Position numbers and translations under genes: made by a program
Source: CAZZIZ01 sp964654535
Lineage (GTDB): Bacteria > Bacteroidota > Bacteroidia > Chitinophagales > UBA2359
DNA: 18,909 bases
Direction of reading: 5' to 3'
NCBI GenBank assembly: GCA_964654535.1
Contig: CAZZIZ010000048.1
Span: 1 to 18,909, forward strand
The notes under the pieces: generated by a model
The model's database searches: none
Told to the model about the DNA's origin: nothing
Seen by the model: only the letters and a program-made list of their open reading frames with translations
Part shown: positions 1 through 7,497 of the stretch, piece after piece
Position numbering within the stretch: position 1 is the first letter of the stretch
Layout of the letters: each line of letters opens with the position of its first letter

Positions 1-260
1 GCAATTTTAAGCACGTATTTTTTCAAAGGCATAAATCAGTTTCCGCATTAAATTGAACCACATCAATGACAGCGAATCCAGAGTTTTGGGGGGGACTCCA
101 AATATAAAGTATCCATACTATGTCCGTAACCAATTTGGTGTAAATTTAGAATGATGGTGTCAATGCAAAACCCCCGTGTGAGCTCATTTTTTCGGCAGTT
201 TATGCACATTGAGGCAACCTAATTGTCAACAGTTTCGTTTCATTATTAGCTGAGCATAAT
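1..260. other. Leader region without a visible gene
   Basis: No reading frame of convincing length or composition is seen on either strand, and no end of a gene entering from the left edge is recognisable. The stretch is AT-rich apart from a G run near 98-105 and a C run near 171-175. It presumably holds the promoter of the sigma-factor gene that starts at 261, but I find no full match to the Bacteroidota TTG / TAnnTTTG promoter pattern. The nearest is TAAATTTA around 152-159, which I do not call. Confidence 0.5.
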
Positions 261-839
261 ATGAATTTTGTTATCCCTTTAAAAGAACTTCATAATCAGG
301 TCATTGAGGGGTGTATTAAGGACGACAGACGCTGCCAAAAATTGCTTTATGAGCATTACTACGGAATTATGTTGTCGGTCTGTCAAAGATACGCTCGAGA
401 TGATGATGAGGCCATTGGTATGCTCAATGAGGGCTTTGTGAAGGTGTTCCGGAATTTATCAAAATTCAGACCCGAAAGCTCCCTAGATAGTTGGATAAAA
501 AGGATAATGATAAACAATGCAATCGATCATTATCGTAAGCACAAAAAACATAAACACGTAATAGACATTGATGATGTCTATGACTATGCTGAAGATGAAA
601 CAGCTCACTCGAATTTAGGAGCTGAGCAGTTAATGGGTTTGGTTCAACAATTACCACCAGCATATAAAATGGTATTCAGTCTTTTCGCAATTGAGGGTTG
701 GAACCATAATCAAATCGCAGAACAATTGGGAATAAGTGAGGGTACTAGCAAATCCAATTTGTCGAAAGCGCGAAAGAAATTGCAAAAAATGCTGTTCAAA
801 TTAAATGGTGAAAATGGAAAATATGCATCCCATAGATAA
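261..839 (+). CDS. ECF-type RNA polymerase sigma factor
   Basis: A 192-residue sigma-70 family protein of the extracytoplasmic function type, which would direct core RNA polymerase to a small set of promoters. Region sigma2 spans about residues 27-94 (LLYEHYYG, then the acidic and aromatic segment ending IDHYRKHKKHK). Region sigma4 spans about 122-176 and carries a helix-turn-helix, NHNQIAEQLGISEGTSKSNL, at 148-167. The linker (100-120) is short and acidic, as usual for ECF factors that lack sigma3. The ATG at 261 puts the usual N-terminal LIEGC-like helix in place. The gene overlaps the next by 35 bases, so the pair is almost surely co-transcribed and translationally coupled; in Bacteroidota such neighbours often act as membrane-bound partners or anti-sigma factors. 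The subgroup and its regulon cannot be told from the sequence. Confidence 0.93.
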   Translation: MNFVIPLKELHNQVIEGCIKDDRRCQKLLYEHYYGIMLSVCQRYARDDDEAIGMLNEGFVKVFRNLSKFRPESSLDSWIKRIMINNAIDHYRKHKKHKHVIDIDDVYDYAEDETAHSNLGAEQLMGLVQQLPPAYKMVFSLFAIEGWNHNQIAEQLGISEGTSKSNLSKARKKLQKMLFKLNGENGKYASHR

Positions 840-2526
840 TCTTTTCAGGGAAAAGCTTCGAGATAAGGAGAACGAGTTTCAAGAGTCACATTGGGAAATG
901 TTACTTGAAGAACTCGAAGGAGATAAAAGGCGTTCAATAATCTTTTACTGGCGACATGCAGCGGCAATAGCAATATTAGCCGTTGGTGGATGGTGGTTGC
1001 TAAATAATCAAGGTACATCGGTGCAAAGTACGTCTGTCGTTGCGGTTCAAAAAACTGAGTCTGCGGTATCTCCGGAAGCTGGAGCTAAAGCGCAGGCAGC
1101 TGAAGCGTTTGAAGCTACTGAAGAAGAAAAATCTCTTGCTGAAAACCTTAGTGCATCTGAAGCGAAGTCCGATGTCGGAATCAATAAAATTGCTAGCGCA
1201 AGAACTATTGTTCGGAATGAAATTTCTGATCAAGGAGCAGTTAACGCTCGAATGAGTAATGTGATGGATAAGTCATTAGCAAGTGAAATGAGTAGTAATG
1301 AATTTCTAAATGTTGATCGTAAAAATAGTCTTGAGGATAATCGCTTTAGTTCTGATTTAAATGAAGATGCAATCCAAGCAGTTGCAGTTCTTGATGAGAG
1401 CAAAAATGCAGAAACGCTTGCTGCAGTTAAAGATTTGGTGAGTAAGCCTAACGCTGAAATAAGTTTGAATGAAACGAAAAGCGCGAGTGAAACTAAAGCG
1501 GGTATAATTAGATCGACTGAAAGCTTAAGCCAAATTGATAAATTGGATGCGCCATTTCTAGAATTGGCTAGTGATGAGATTAGCATCCAACCTTTGGTTC
1601 AAAATGTAGTCGCGTCAAAAAAAGATAGAAAAGGTTTTCTGTCCATTGGACCAGGGTTTGTTATAGGTCGCAGTTCGGTGCGAGGACCGAGTGATTTGCC
1701 AGGCCCTGAAAGCAGTAACGAGGACTTCTTTTCCTTCGATAACAACTTCCATATGGCTGGTTTGGATGTAGCCTATCATTTTAATGATAAGTTGGATCTA
1801 AGCGTCGGAGCGTTTTATGGAGATAGACGTTATAATATCAATGGAATTGATTTAACATTGGACCAGGACCAGTCTGTTAACAGAGTGGTGGAGGTCTATC
1901 AAGGATTGGTTGATATTCCAATTTCATTGGGCTATACATTTGGGAAAAAGCATAATGCCGTAAGGCCTTTCGTTCGTGCAGGTGTTTCATTGTCTGCATT
2001 TAATGGGGTTGTAAAAAGCTCTGTGAATTATTCGCCATTGGTAGATGCTATTGTGGAGATAACTCCTGAGCCCTTACCAGAGAGTGACGCTATGAATGGT
2101 GGATCGAGTTTTGAAGACGGCATTGGGACAGCTGGCTCTCCTTCGATGGAAAATGAAATGCCGGAAATGAATTTTATGGAACCAGAACCGTTATTTGAAG
2201 ATGTTCTTGTTAACAGTACTTATGCCGAGAGAGTATTCGCTTCAAACGGACGATTGTTTTTCGATAATGTGGTGAGAAAATTATTGCCGCTTCACGCATT
2301 GGCTTCTGCTGGTTTAGATATTCGTCTCTCTGAGAGATTTAACCTTCGTCTAAGTGGTAGATATAGAATAACAAGAAAGGCAAAATCATCCTTGAACTTA
2401 GGCGATGCGCAATTCGACGGATTTACAAATGAAACAAGATTGGTATTGGATTCGGATGGAATTGGATCCGAGAAGGGATTCAAGGATATTTCTGCTTTAA
2501 TTAGCGTGCACTATCGAATCCGTTAG
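805..2526 (+). CDS. Sigma-linked membrane protein with C-terminal beta-barrel-like domain
   Basis: Predicted 573 residues in three parts. Residues 1-46 are charged and probably cytoplasmic (DNLFREKLRDKE, then a Trp-containing helix). Residues 47-66 form one membrane helix. Residues 67-275 are a Ser/Ala/Glu-rich, low-complexity segment likely to be disordered in the periplasm. From about 278 (FLSIGPGFVIG) to the end, alternating amphipathic strands resemble the outer-membrane beta-barrel families of Bacteroidota, with a Met/Glu/Pro-rich loop at about 415-475. The start is uncertain: in-frame ATGs lie at 805, 814 and 823, all inside the sigma gene, and no Shine-Dalgarno sequence decides. The position directly after an ECF sigma gene suggests an anti-sigma or signalling role through the N-terminal part; that is inference, because no recognised anti-sigma zinc-finger motif is present. 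The stop overlaps the converging RNase G stop. Confidence 0.8.
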   Translation: MVKMENMHPIDNLFREKLRDKENEFQESHWEMLLEELEGDKRRSIIFYWRHAAAIAILAVGGWWLLNNQGTSVQSTSVVAVQKTESAVSPEAGAKAQAAEAFEATEEEKSLAENLSASEAKSDVGINKIASARTIVRNEISDQGAVNARMSNVMDKSLASEMSSNEFLNVDRKNSLEDNRFSSDLNEDAIQAVAVLDESKNAETLAAVKDLVSKPNAEISLNETKSASETKAGIIRSTESLSQIDKLDAPFLELASDEISIQPLVQNVVASKKDRKGFLSIGPGFVIGRSSVRGPSDLPGPESSNEDFFSFDNNFHMAGLDVAYHFNDKLDLSVGAFYGDRRYNINGIDLTLDQDQSVNRVVEVYQGLVDIPISLGYTFGKKHNAVRPFVRAGVSLSAFNGVVKSSVNYSPLVDAIVEITPEPLPESDAMNGGSSFEDGIGTAGSPSMENEMPEMNFMEPEPLFEDVLVNSTYAERVFASNGRLFFDNVVRKLLPLHALASAGLDIRLSERFNLRLSGRYRITRKAKSSLNLGDAQFDGFTNETRLVLDSDGIGSEKGFKDISALISVHYRIR

Positions 2527-4115
2527 AGTTTAATTTCGTCTCCCAGCGCATCGAAAAACTTGAACTCGGTTAAGTTTAGAGCCGAGTCCTTATCAATTTT
2601 AATCCACTTCTTATAAGCCATCAACCAGCGCCATCTTCTGGATTTTATTCCTTTGGTTAGGTAGGCTTCTATAAAGGGATGCACCTTCAAGCTCACCTTG
2701 CCGTTATTCATATCTTTTATAAGATACTCAAGGCGCTCATCTATTTCATCCATCAGAAGCAGCGTGGCCTTTACTTTTCCAGAGCCTTGACAGGTTGGAC
2801 ATTGCTCATCGGTTGAGATTTGCAACTCGGGTTTCATGCGTTGACGGGTAATTTGCATTAAGCCAAAACGGGAGAGCGGAAGAATAGTATGTCTTGCCCT
2901 ATCGTTTTTCATAAACTCCTTCATCTTGGCCAACAACTCTTTTCGATTATTGGCATCGCGCATATCTATGAAGTCGATGATAATTATTCCTCCCAAATCG
3001 CGCAGCTTACACTGACGTGCTATCTCTTTCGCTGATTCGAGGTTCACTTTTAGAGCGTTGCTTTCTTGGTTATCTCGCGAGCCCATCTTGTTTCCAGAGT
3101 TGACGTCTACAACGTGCATAGCTTCAGTATGCTGAATGACCAGATAAGCACCGCTTTTCATTTCGACGGTTTTACCAAACAGGGTTTTGATTTGCTTGGT
3201 TACTTTGAAGCTGTCGAACATAGACCCCTTACCATCGAAGACCTTTACAATCTTTTGTTTTTCAGGAGAGATGCTGCCGACGTATTGTCTAATTTCTTCA
3301 GCAACCGCTTTGTTGTTGACTACAATATTTGAAAAAGAAGCGTTGAGCAAATCTCGGACTATACTCGTACTCTTTTTCATTTCACTCAAAACCTTTTCAG
3401 GAGCGACGGCTGCACGTAGAGCGCTGGCTATAGCGTCCCACTTTTTCATTAGTTGCTCCACATCGTTGTGCAGTTCTGCAACCTTTTTCTTTTGAGCAAC
3501 CGTACGTACAATCACTCCAAAATGCTTGGGCTTTATACTTCTGATTAAGGTAAGTAGACGCTTGCGTTCTTCAGGATCGCTAATTTTTTTACTGATAGAA
3601 ATTCCTTCACCAAAAGGCTTCAATACAACGAAGCGCCCAGCCAATGAGAGGTCACTAGTAAGTCTTGGCCCTTTGGTTGAAATGGGTTCCTTCACAATTT
3701 GAACAACCAGGTTCTGGTTGCGTCTTAATACTTCGCGGATGTTTCCGCTTTTAATAATGTCCTTTTCTTTTTTGAAGTTGCTCATTCGAGAGTCGAATGG
3801 AGTTCCAGCCAAGGCTTTATCCATATACTTCATCTGGGAACGCAGTTGCGGGCCTAAGTCAGTGTAATGCAAAAACGCGTCCTTGGCGTGGCCAACATGT
3901 ACGAAGGCCGCATTGAGAGCAGGTATGGTACGGCGCACTTTTCCTAGAAAAATATCGCCAACGTTGAACCTAGTCTCTTTGCTTTCACGGTGCAGCTCTA
4001 CCAATTGAGAGTCTTCAAGTAAAGCTATTTCTGTCTCTTTTGGTTTCACCACCACCAGCATATCTCTATTCACAGATCTTCTTTTTAGGGACACAGGTTC
4101 CCGTTTATCAGACAT
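2523..4115 (-). CDS. rng: Ribonuclease G/E family endoribonuclease
   Basis: A 530-residue single-strand-specific endoribonuclease of the RNase E/G family, acting in rRNA and tRNA maturation and mRNA turnover in the cytoplasm. An N-terminal S1 RNA-binding domain starts near residue 50 (VGDIFLGKVRR... AAFVHVG). The 5'-sensor and RNase H-like region follow (KGPRLTSDLSLAGRFVVLKP at 149-167 on). The metal-binding aspartates of the DNase I-like catalytic core are visible as D337 (VVDVNSG) and D381 (IIIIDFIDM). The zinc-link CPTCQGSG at 439-446 carries the cysteine pair that joins subunits in this family. There is no long C-terminal degradosome scaffold, so it is RNase G-like rather than RNase E-like. 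The first 18 residues extend beyond the usual family start; M19 is an alternative. The gene follows the small ribosomal-type gene by 100 bases. Confidence 0.95.
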   Translation of the reverse strand: MSDKREPVSLKRRSVNRDMLVVVKPKETEIALLEDSQLVELHRESKETRFNVGDIFLGKVRRTIPALNAAFVHVGHAKDAFLHYTDLGPQLRSQMKYMDKALAGTPFDSRMSNFKKEKDIIKSGNIREVLRRNQNLVVQIVKEPISTKGPRLTSDLSLAGRFVVLKPFGEGISISKKISDPEERKRLLTLIRSIKPKHFGVIVRTVAQKKKVAELHNDVEQLMKKWDAIASALRAAVAPEKVLSEMKKSTSIVRDLLNASFSNIVVNNKAVAEEIRQYVGSISPEKQKIVKVFDGKGSMFDSFKVTKQIKTLFGKTVEMKSGAYLVIQHTEAMHVVDVNSGNKMGSRDNQESNALKVNLESAKEIARQCKLRDLGGIIIIDFIDMRDANNRKELLAKMKEFMKNDRARHTILPLSRFGLMQITRQRMKPELQISTDEQCPTCQGSGKVKATLLLMDEIDERLEYLIKDMNNGKVSLKVHPFIEAYLTKGIKSRRWRWLMAYKKWIKIDKDSALNLTEFKFFDALGDEIKL

Positions 4116-4215
4116 AGTTATCCAGTCACCCAGATTTACATCCTCAAGTATGTTTTGTCAGAGATTGAATATGATGTGAGACGGCCGTTAATTAAATACG
4201 GCTAGCAGGAAGAAT

Positions 4216-4305
4216 CTACTTCTTCTTGTGTCTGTTCTTGCGCAATCTTTTTTTGCGCTTGTGCGTAGCTATTTTGTGACGCTTTCTTTTCTTACCGCAA
4301 GGCAT
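4216..4305 (-). CDS. Tiny basic AURKAIP1/COX24-like (mS38/bS22-type) protein
   Basis: A 29-residue ORF beginning ATG at 4305 and ending TAG at 4216-4218. It starts MPCGKKRKRHK, continues with a THKRKKRLRK core and ends NRHKKK. About 18 of its 29 residues are Lys, Arg or His. This matches, from memory, the very short conserved Bacteroidota proteins annotated as AURKAIP1/COX24 domain proteins, whose mitochondrial relative is ribosomal protein mS38 and whose mycobacterial counterpart is bS22. An rRNA-binding role on the small ribosomal subunit is therefore likely by family, not shown here. It begins 3 bases after the TPR gene stop, so it belongs to the HU-TPR transcript, and lies 100 bases before the RNase G gene. 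It is easily missed because of its length. Confidence 0.88.
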   Translation of the reverse strand: MPCGKKRKRHKIATHKRKKRLRKNRHKKK

Positions 4306-4308
4306 GTG

Positions 4309-5157
4309 CTACAATTTATTGTTTATTACTTTATTTAAATACTTGTCAAGCTCTCGCTTGAATCTTGGATCATCTACCAGTTCGGCGCATCTTTTAAAAA
4401 CCGCAATTGCTTCTTCGTTTTCTTCTAAAGCGACATGCGTTTCACCTAAAAAATAAAGTGCCTCAGTATTTTCAGGTTCGACAGATAAAACTTTGTTAAG
4501 TCTTTGTTTTGCTTTGTCAAATTGTCCTGAAACTATAGACAACCTACCTAGTTGAATATTGGCAGGTATGTTTTCTGGTTCCTCATCTACAACTTCTCTT
4601 AAAAGAAGTACTCCTTGCATCACCTCGTTCTTACCTTCTATCAAGCAATCAGCAAGCTGAATCTTACTCTCAAAATCCAAGGGCACAAAATTAATCGTTT
4701 TTTCTAGGCTAGCAATGGCTTTATCTGTGAAATAAGGCCTCCAAATGCTGTCATTAGCGGCCTTAAATGCCAGATAGTTACGTTTTGAGGCTTCTTTCCA
4801 GCTTTCAGCGTTATCAGTCGCTTTCGCATATTCCGTAAAGTAAAAACTACTGGGAGGCAAGGCTTTCTTCAGTTCCCAAAACTTGGCTAAGTCAAGAAGA
4901 GAAGCATTATGCTCAGCTGAACCAGGTTCAGCTGCGTTCATTGTGCCTTCTAAGGATTCAAGCTGAGCTAGATCGTTTTCAAGTAGCTTTTCCTTAAAAA
5001 TGACGATCGAGTCCTTCAGGCTCACTTGAGCACGAGCACTCATTGCTGAAGTCCCTTCTGTTGTAGGTTTTAAAGGAGTTTTTCGATCACCGAAAAAATA
5101 TAGTCCCGCTGTTATAGCTGCTGTAAAAGCAACTAAGATGAGCTGACTAGCTTTCAC
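4309..5157 (-). CDS. Membrane-anchored tetratricopeptide repeat protein
   Basis: A 282-residue protein with an N-terminal hydrophobic helix at 5-22 (LILVAFTAAITAGLYFFG) that is probably an uncleaved anchor, leaving the rest on the periplasmic side. A polar linker is followed by helical repeats; the clearest TPR units lie at about 163-196, 197-230 (GRLSIVSGQFDKAKQRL) and 231-264 (YFLGETHVALEENEEAI). TPR arrays mediate protein contacts, and no catalytic motif is seen, so the partner is unknown. The start is a GTG at 5157, the only plausible in-frame start because a stop lies three codons upstream. It overlaps the HU gene by 11 bases, so translation is probably coupled. A perfect GGAGGTGA lies at 5154-5161 and runs into the start codon itself, too close to act as a normal ribosome binding site. 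Confidence 0.85.
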   Translation of the reverse strand: MKASQLILVAFTAAITAGLYFFGDRKTPLKPTTEGTSAMSARAQVSLKDSIVIFKEKLLENDLAQLESLEGTMNAAEPGSAEHNASLLDLAKFWELKKALPPSSFYFTEYAKATDNAESWKEASKRNYLAFKAANDSIWRPYFTDKAIASLEKTINFVPLDFESKIQLADCLIEGKNEVMQGVLLLREVVDEEPENIPANIQLGRLSIVSGQFDKAKQRLNKVLSVEPENTEALYFLGETHVALEENEEAIAVFKRCAELVDDPRFKRELDKYLNKVINNKL

Positions 5158-5518
5158 CTCCGCTCAGAATATTGTTGTTAGGTGTAGTCGTATTCTGAGG
5201 AGTGCTAGGAGTACTGTCTAAAGAATCGGTCTTTAAATAGATGCTTGACTTAACACTATCGACGAAAATCTTAGCTGGTTTGAAAGCTGGAATGTGGTGC
5301 TCTGGAATCTCAATAGCAATGTTCTTCTTGATATTTCTACCAATTTTCTTAGCACGTTTCTTAGTAATAAAACTACCGAATCCTCTGATATAGACATTTT
5401 CACCATGGCTCAAAGAATCTTTTACTTCTTTAAAGAATGCTTCCAATGATACCAAAACATCAACTTTTGGTACGCCCGTCTTATCTGAAATTTTATTAAT
5501 TATATCAGCTTTTCTCAT
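5147..5518 (-). CDS. HU/IHF family nucleoid DNA-binding protein
   Basis: A 123-residue histone-like protein that bends DNA as a dimer. Residues 1-92 hold the whole fold: an N-terminal helical pair (MRKADIINKISDKTGV), the beta-sheet opening YIRGFGSFITKKRAKK, the DNA-embracing arm at about 59-75 and the closing PAFKPAK at 77-83. At the arm tip, where HU and IHF normally have RNPxTG with a proline that wedges into DNA, this protein has GRNIKKN, so the proline is replaced by isoleucine. From memory, this is common in the Bacteroidota subfamily. A Ser/Thr/Pro/Asn-rich tail (about 94-123) extends beyond the usual 90-100 residues. It is the first gene of the HU-TPR-small protein group, with ATG at 5518. 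Confidence 0.93.
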   Translation of the reverse strand: MRKADIINKISDKTGVPKVDVLVSLEAFFKEVKDSLSHGENVYIRGFGSFITKKRAKKIGRNIKKNIAIEIPEHHIPAFKPAKIFVDSVKSSIYLKTDSLDSTPSTPQNTTTPNNNILSGGES

Positions 5519-5582
5519 GTCTGTTATAGATTAGGATAATTATTATTATGTGGTAACGTGTCGCCAAATGTCGCTCTTTTTT

Positions 5583-5607
5583 TTTGATTAAAGAAGTAGT
5601 AATCAAA
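5583..5607. promoter_or_regulatory. Inverted repeat upstream of the HU gene
   Basis: TTTGATTA and TAATCAAA form a perfect 8-bp inverted repeat with a 9-base spacer, 65-89 bases upstream of the HU start and next to a run of nine T (5577-5585). It could be an operator or a weak hairpin. On the + strand the T run precedes the hairpin and on the minus strand A follows it, so it does not look like an intrinsic terminator in either direction. Confidence 0.35.
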
Positions 5608-5810
5608 GAATTATGAATAATTTAGGTGTAGAAATTCATACCTTTTTTCATTTTCCAGATGGATAAGTTGCTACATAAACGTTAATATAGAGTAGCGAAA
5701 TTTTGCAGGATTCACTGCTCAAATTACCCCTTGGGGTTCATTTTGTTGATAGAATCGGGTGAAAATTACTAGGCTCTTGGCATAATCATTGAATTAGAAG
5801 CCGAGTGCCG

Positions 5811-5842
5811 TTCTAGGCCATTACTAGAAAATACCGGTATTT
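5811..5842. promoter_or_regulatory. Overlapping palindromes upstream of the nuclease gene
   Basis: Two symmetrical sites abut here. TTCTAG (5811-5816) and CTAGAA (5824-5829) form an inverted repeat with a 7-base spacer. AAATACCGGTATTT (5829-5842) is a perfect 14-bp palindrome. The second ends 38 bases before the TTG start of the exonuclease/GIY-YIG gene. Another TTCTAG occurs at 5860-5865 and another CTAG near 5768. The arrangement resembles binding sites for dimeric regulators, but no regulator can be named. The rest of the 362-base divergent region (5519-5880) is AT-rich with no gene seen. Confidence 0.4.
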
Positions 5843-5880
5843 GGTCTCACTTTTTAAAATTCTAGCAACATACAGCGAAA

Positions 5881-7248
5881 TTGAACTTTTCCATTATTGA
5901 TATTGAAGCGACGGGAGGGAGTCCAAAATTGGACCGAATTATGGAAATAGCCATCTACAATTTCGATGGAAATAAAATAGTTGACTCCTTTGAAACCCTA
6001 GTCAATCCCGAAGTCGATATTCCCCCGTATATCCAAAAGTTAACCAACATCAACAACGATATGGTTAAGGATGCCCCAACTTTTGCAGAAATTATTGATA
6101 AGGTTCAGAAAATTACGAGTGGCAACTTCTTTGTAGCCCACAACGTTAATTTTGATTACTCAATTTTGAAAAGCGAGTTCAAAGGATTAGGACGCCGATT
6201 CACAAGAAAAAAACTGTGTACGGTAGAACTTTCAAAACTCCTTTTGCCGGAGCAGGAGTCTTTTAGTCTCAATAGCCTTACAAAAGAACTGGGCATAGTG
6301 ATGGAAAGCCATCATCGGGCAGGAGACGATGCCAAGGCAACGGTGGAGTTGTTTGATTATCTATTGAAACATGACAAGGAGGGAAAACTGCAAAAGCGAT
6401 TAACCACCGATTTCGATCATTACAATCTTCCAAAAGAGATTACGCCCGCAATGATCAAGAAAATTCCGGAAGATACTGGAGTTTACTACTTCAATAATGA
6501 AGCAGGAAAACTTGTTTATGCAGGAAGTACCAATGATTTACGTGAGCGCGTACTCAATCATTTTTTACCAGTAGAAGGAAGTAAAAAACGAGACAAGTTG
6601 CACAAAACAGTGCGCGAAGTTGAATATGAAGAAACTGGCAGCGAGCTACTCGCCAAACTAAAAGAAGCAGAAGCGATACTCAGTAAGAAACCAGTTTACA
6701 ATAGACCATCGAGTGTAGCTAAGTTACGTTACGGTATCGTTATAGAACCCAATGCAGATGGTTACAAAACCGCCCGTGTAAAAGAAATAAGCAAAGATCA
6801 AAAAGTGCTAACTGCCTTTAGAACTGTAGAACAGGCTGAGCAGGCGATTTATAAACGCATGGAGCGCTACAAATTGTGTGCGAAACTCTGTGGCAAGAAT
6901 AGAGGTAAAGGCCCTTGCTCCTTGTTTAAGGGAAAAAAGTGCAAAGGCGCGTGCATACGTCGAGAGCCTGTTGCCGCGTATAACAAAAAAGTTAATCGTG
7001 CATTTAATTACTACCGAATGCCCCACGATAAATTTATGATTGTTGGAGAAGGCAGGAATATAGAAGAAAACTCGGGCGTACTTGTCGAAAACAATTTTGT
7101 GATCGGTTACACTTACTTTGAGAAAAAAAACGAAGAGTACGGCAAGATTGTGGACAGCATTACTGACTTGCCGAAGCACATTCTTTTCAAGAACATCATT
7201 CTGAAATACCTGGACAAACAACATCTCGACAAAATAGTTGAGCTGTAG
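5881..7248 (+). CDS. DnaQ-like 3'-5' exonuclease fused to UvrC/Cho-like GIY-YIG endonuclease
   Basis: A 455-residue two-nuclease protein. Residues 1-165 are a DEDDh exonuclease of the DNA polymerase III epsilon type, with D7 and E9 (IIDIEATGG), D92 (HNVNFDYS), and H145 and D150 (HHRAGDDAKAT) all present. Residues about 197-276 are a GIY-YIG nuclease of the UvrC N-terminal type: GVYYF (200-204), VYAGS (212-216), R223, the likely catalytic E262 and N274. A cysteine group follows at C333, C337, C346, C354 and C358; C333/C346/C354/C358 matches the spacing of the UvrC iron-sulfur cysteines. The UvrC C-terminal RNase H-like nuclease and HhH domains are absent, as in Cho. By family it likely incises damaged DNA and trims ends in repair. 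The start is TTG at 5881, chosen because the first exonuclease strand begins at once. The gene stands alone in its direction. Confidence 0.9.
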   Translation: MNFSIIDIEATGGSPKLDRIMEIAIYNFDGNKIVDSFETLVNPEVDIPPYIQKLTNINNDMVKDAPTFAEIIDKVQKITSGNFFVAHNVNFDYSILKSEFKGLGRRFTRKKLCTVELSKLLLPEQESFSLNSLTKELGIVMESHHRAGDDAKATVELFDYLLKHDKEGKLQKRLTTDFDHYNLPKEITPAMIKKIPEDTGVYYFNNEAGKLVYAGSTNDLRERVLNHFLPVEGSKKRDKLHKTVREVEYEETGSELLAKLKEAEAILSKKPVYNRPSSVAKLRYGIVIEPNADGYKTARVKEISKDQKVLTAFRTVEQAEQAIYKRMERYKLCAKLCGKNRGKGPCSLFKGKKCKGACIRREPVAAYNKKVNRAFNYYRMPHDKFMIVGEGRNIEENSGVLVENNFVIGYTYFEKKNEEYGKIVDSITDLPKHILFKNIILKYLDKQHLDKIVEL

Positions 7249-7286
7249 TTCGTTTTAAATTCGATTTACTTAATTAGAATTTTTCT

Positions 7287-7472
7287 TTTGGGCGTGCCCC
7301 TTGTCGGCCAATGCTTGTTGGTCTATGACCAAGCCCGCGCTGCACAAGGGTCGGGCTTTCGGCCGTCGCTCTGTTCTGCTTACGGCGCGCATTGCACTTC
7401 TAGCTCTAAGGAGCTAAGTGCAAAGGTTTGTAAGCAACAGGAGCTCCACAAAGGCCTCTATCCCTCACGCAT
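7287..7472 (+). repeat. Multi-helix intergenic repeat-like element downstream of the nuclease gene
   Basis: A GC-richer block, 38 bases after the nuclease stop codon, that folds on paper into nested helices. GCGTG (7292-7296) pairs with CACGC (7466-7470). CCCTTGT (7298-7304) pairs with ACAAGGG (7344-7350). TTGGTC (7318-7323) pairs with GACCAA (7327-7332). A long hairpin pairs TTGCACTT (7392-7399) with AAGTGCAA (7416-7423) and AGCTC (7402-7406) with GAGCT (7411-7415). The block starts TTTTGGGCGTGCCC and ends ATCCCTCACGC. From memory, similar ends occur in dispersed intergenic repeats of many Bacteroidota; that recollection needs a search. The reading frames across it look spurious. Confidence 0.6.
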
Positions 7473-7497
7473 AATCCTCTTTTGTCCTTCAGAGTCC

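Noticed and set aside
92..175. Long-range stem between TTTTGGGGGG and AAAACCCCC
   Set aside because: The two are complementary only in parallel, not antiparallel, order, so they cannot form a hairpin.
4186..4208. Possible terminator GCCGT/ACGGC between the small basic gene and RNase G
   Set aside because: The stem is only 5 bp with a long AT loop and no clear T tract after it on the minus strand.
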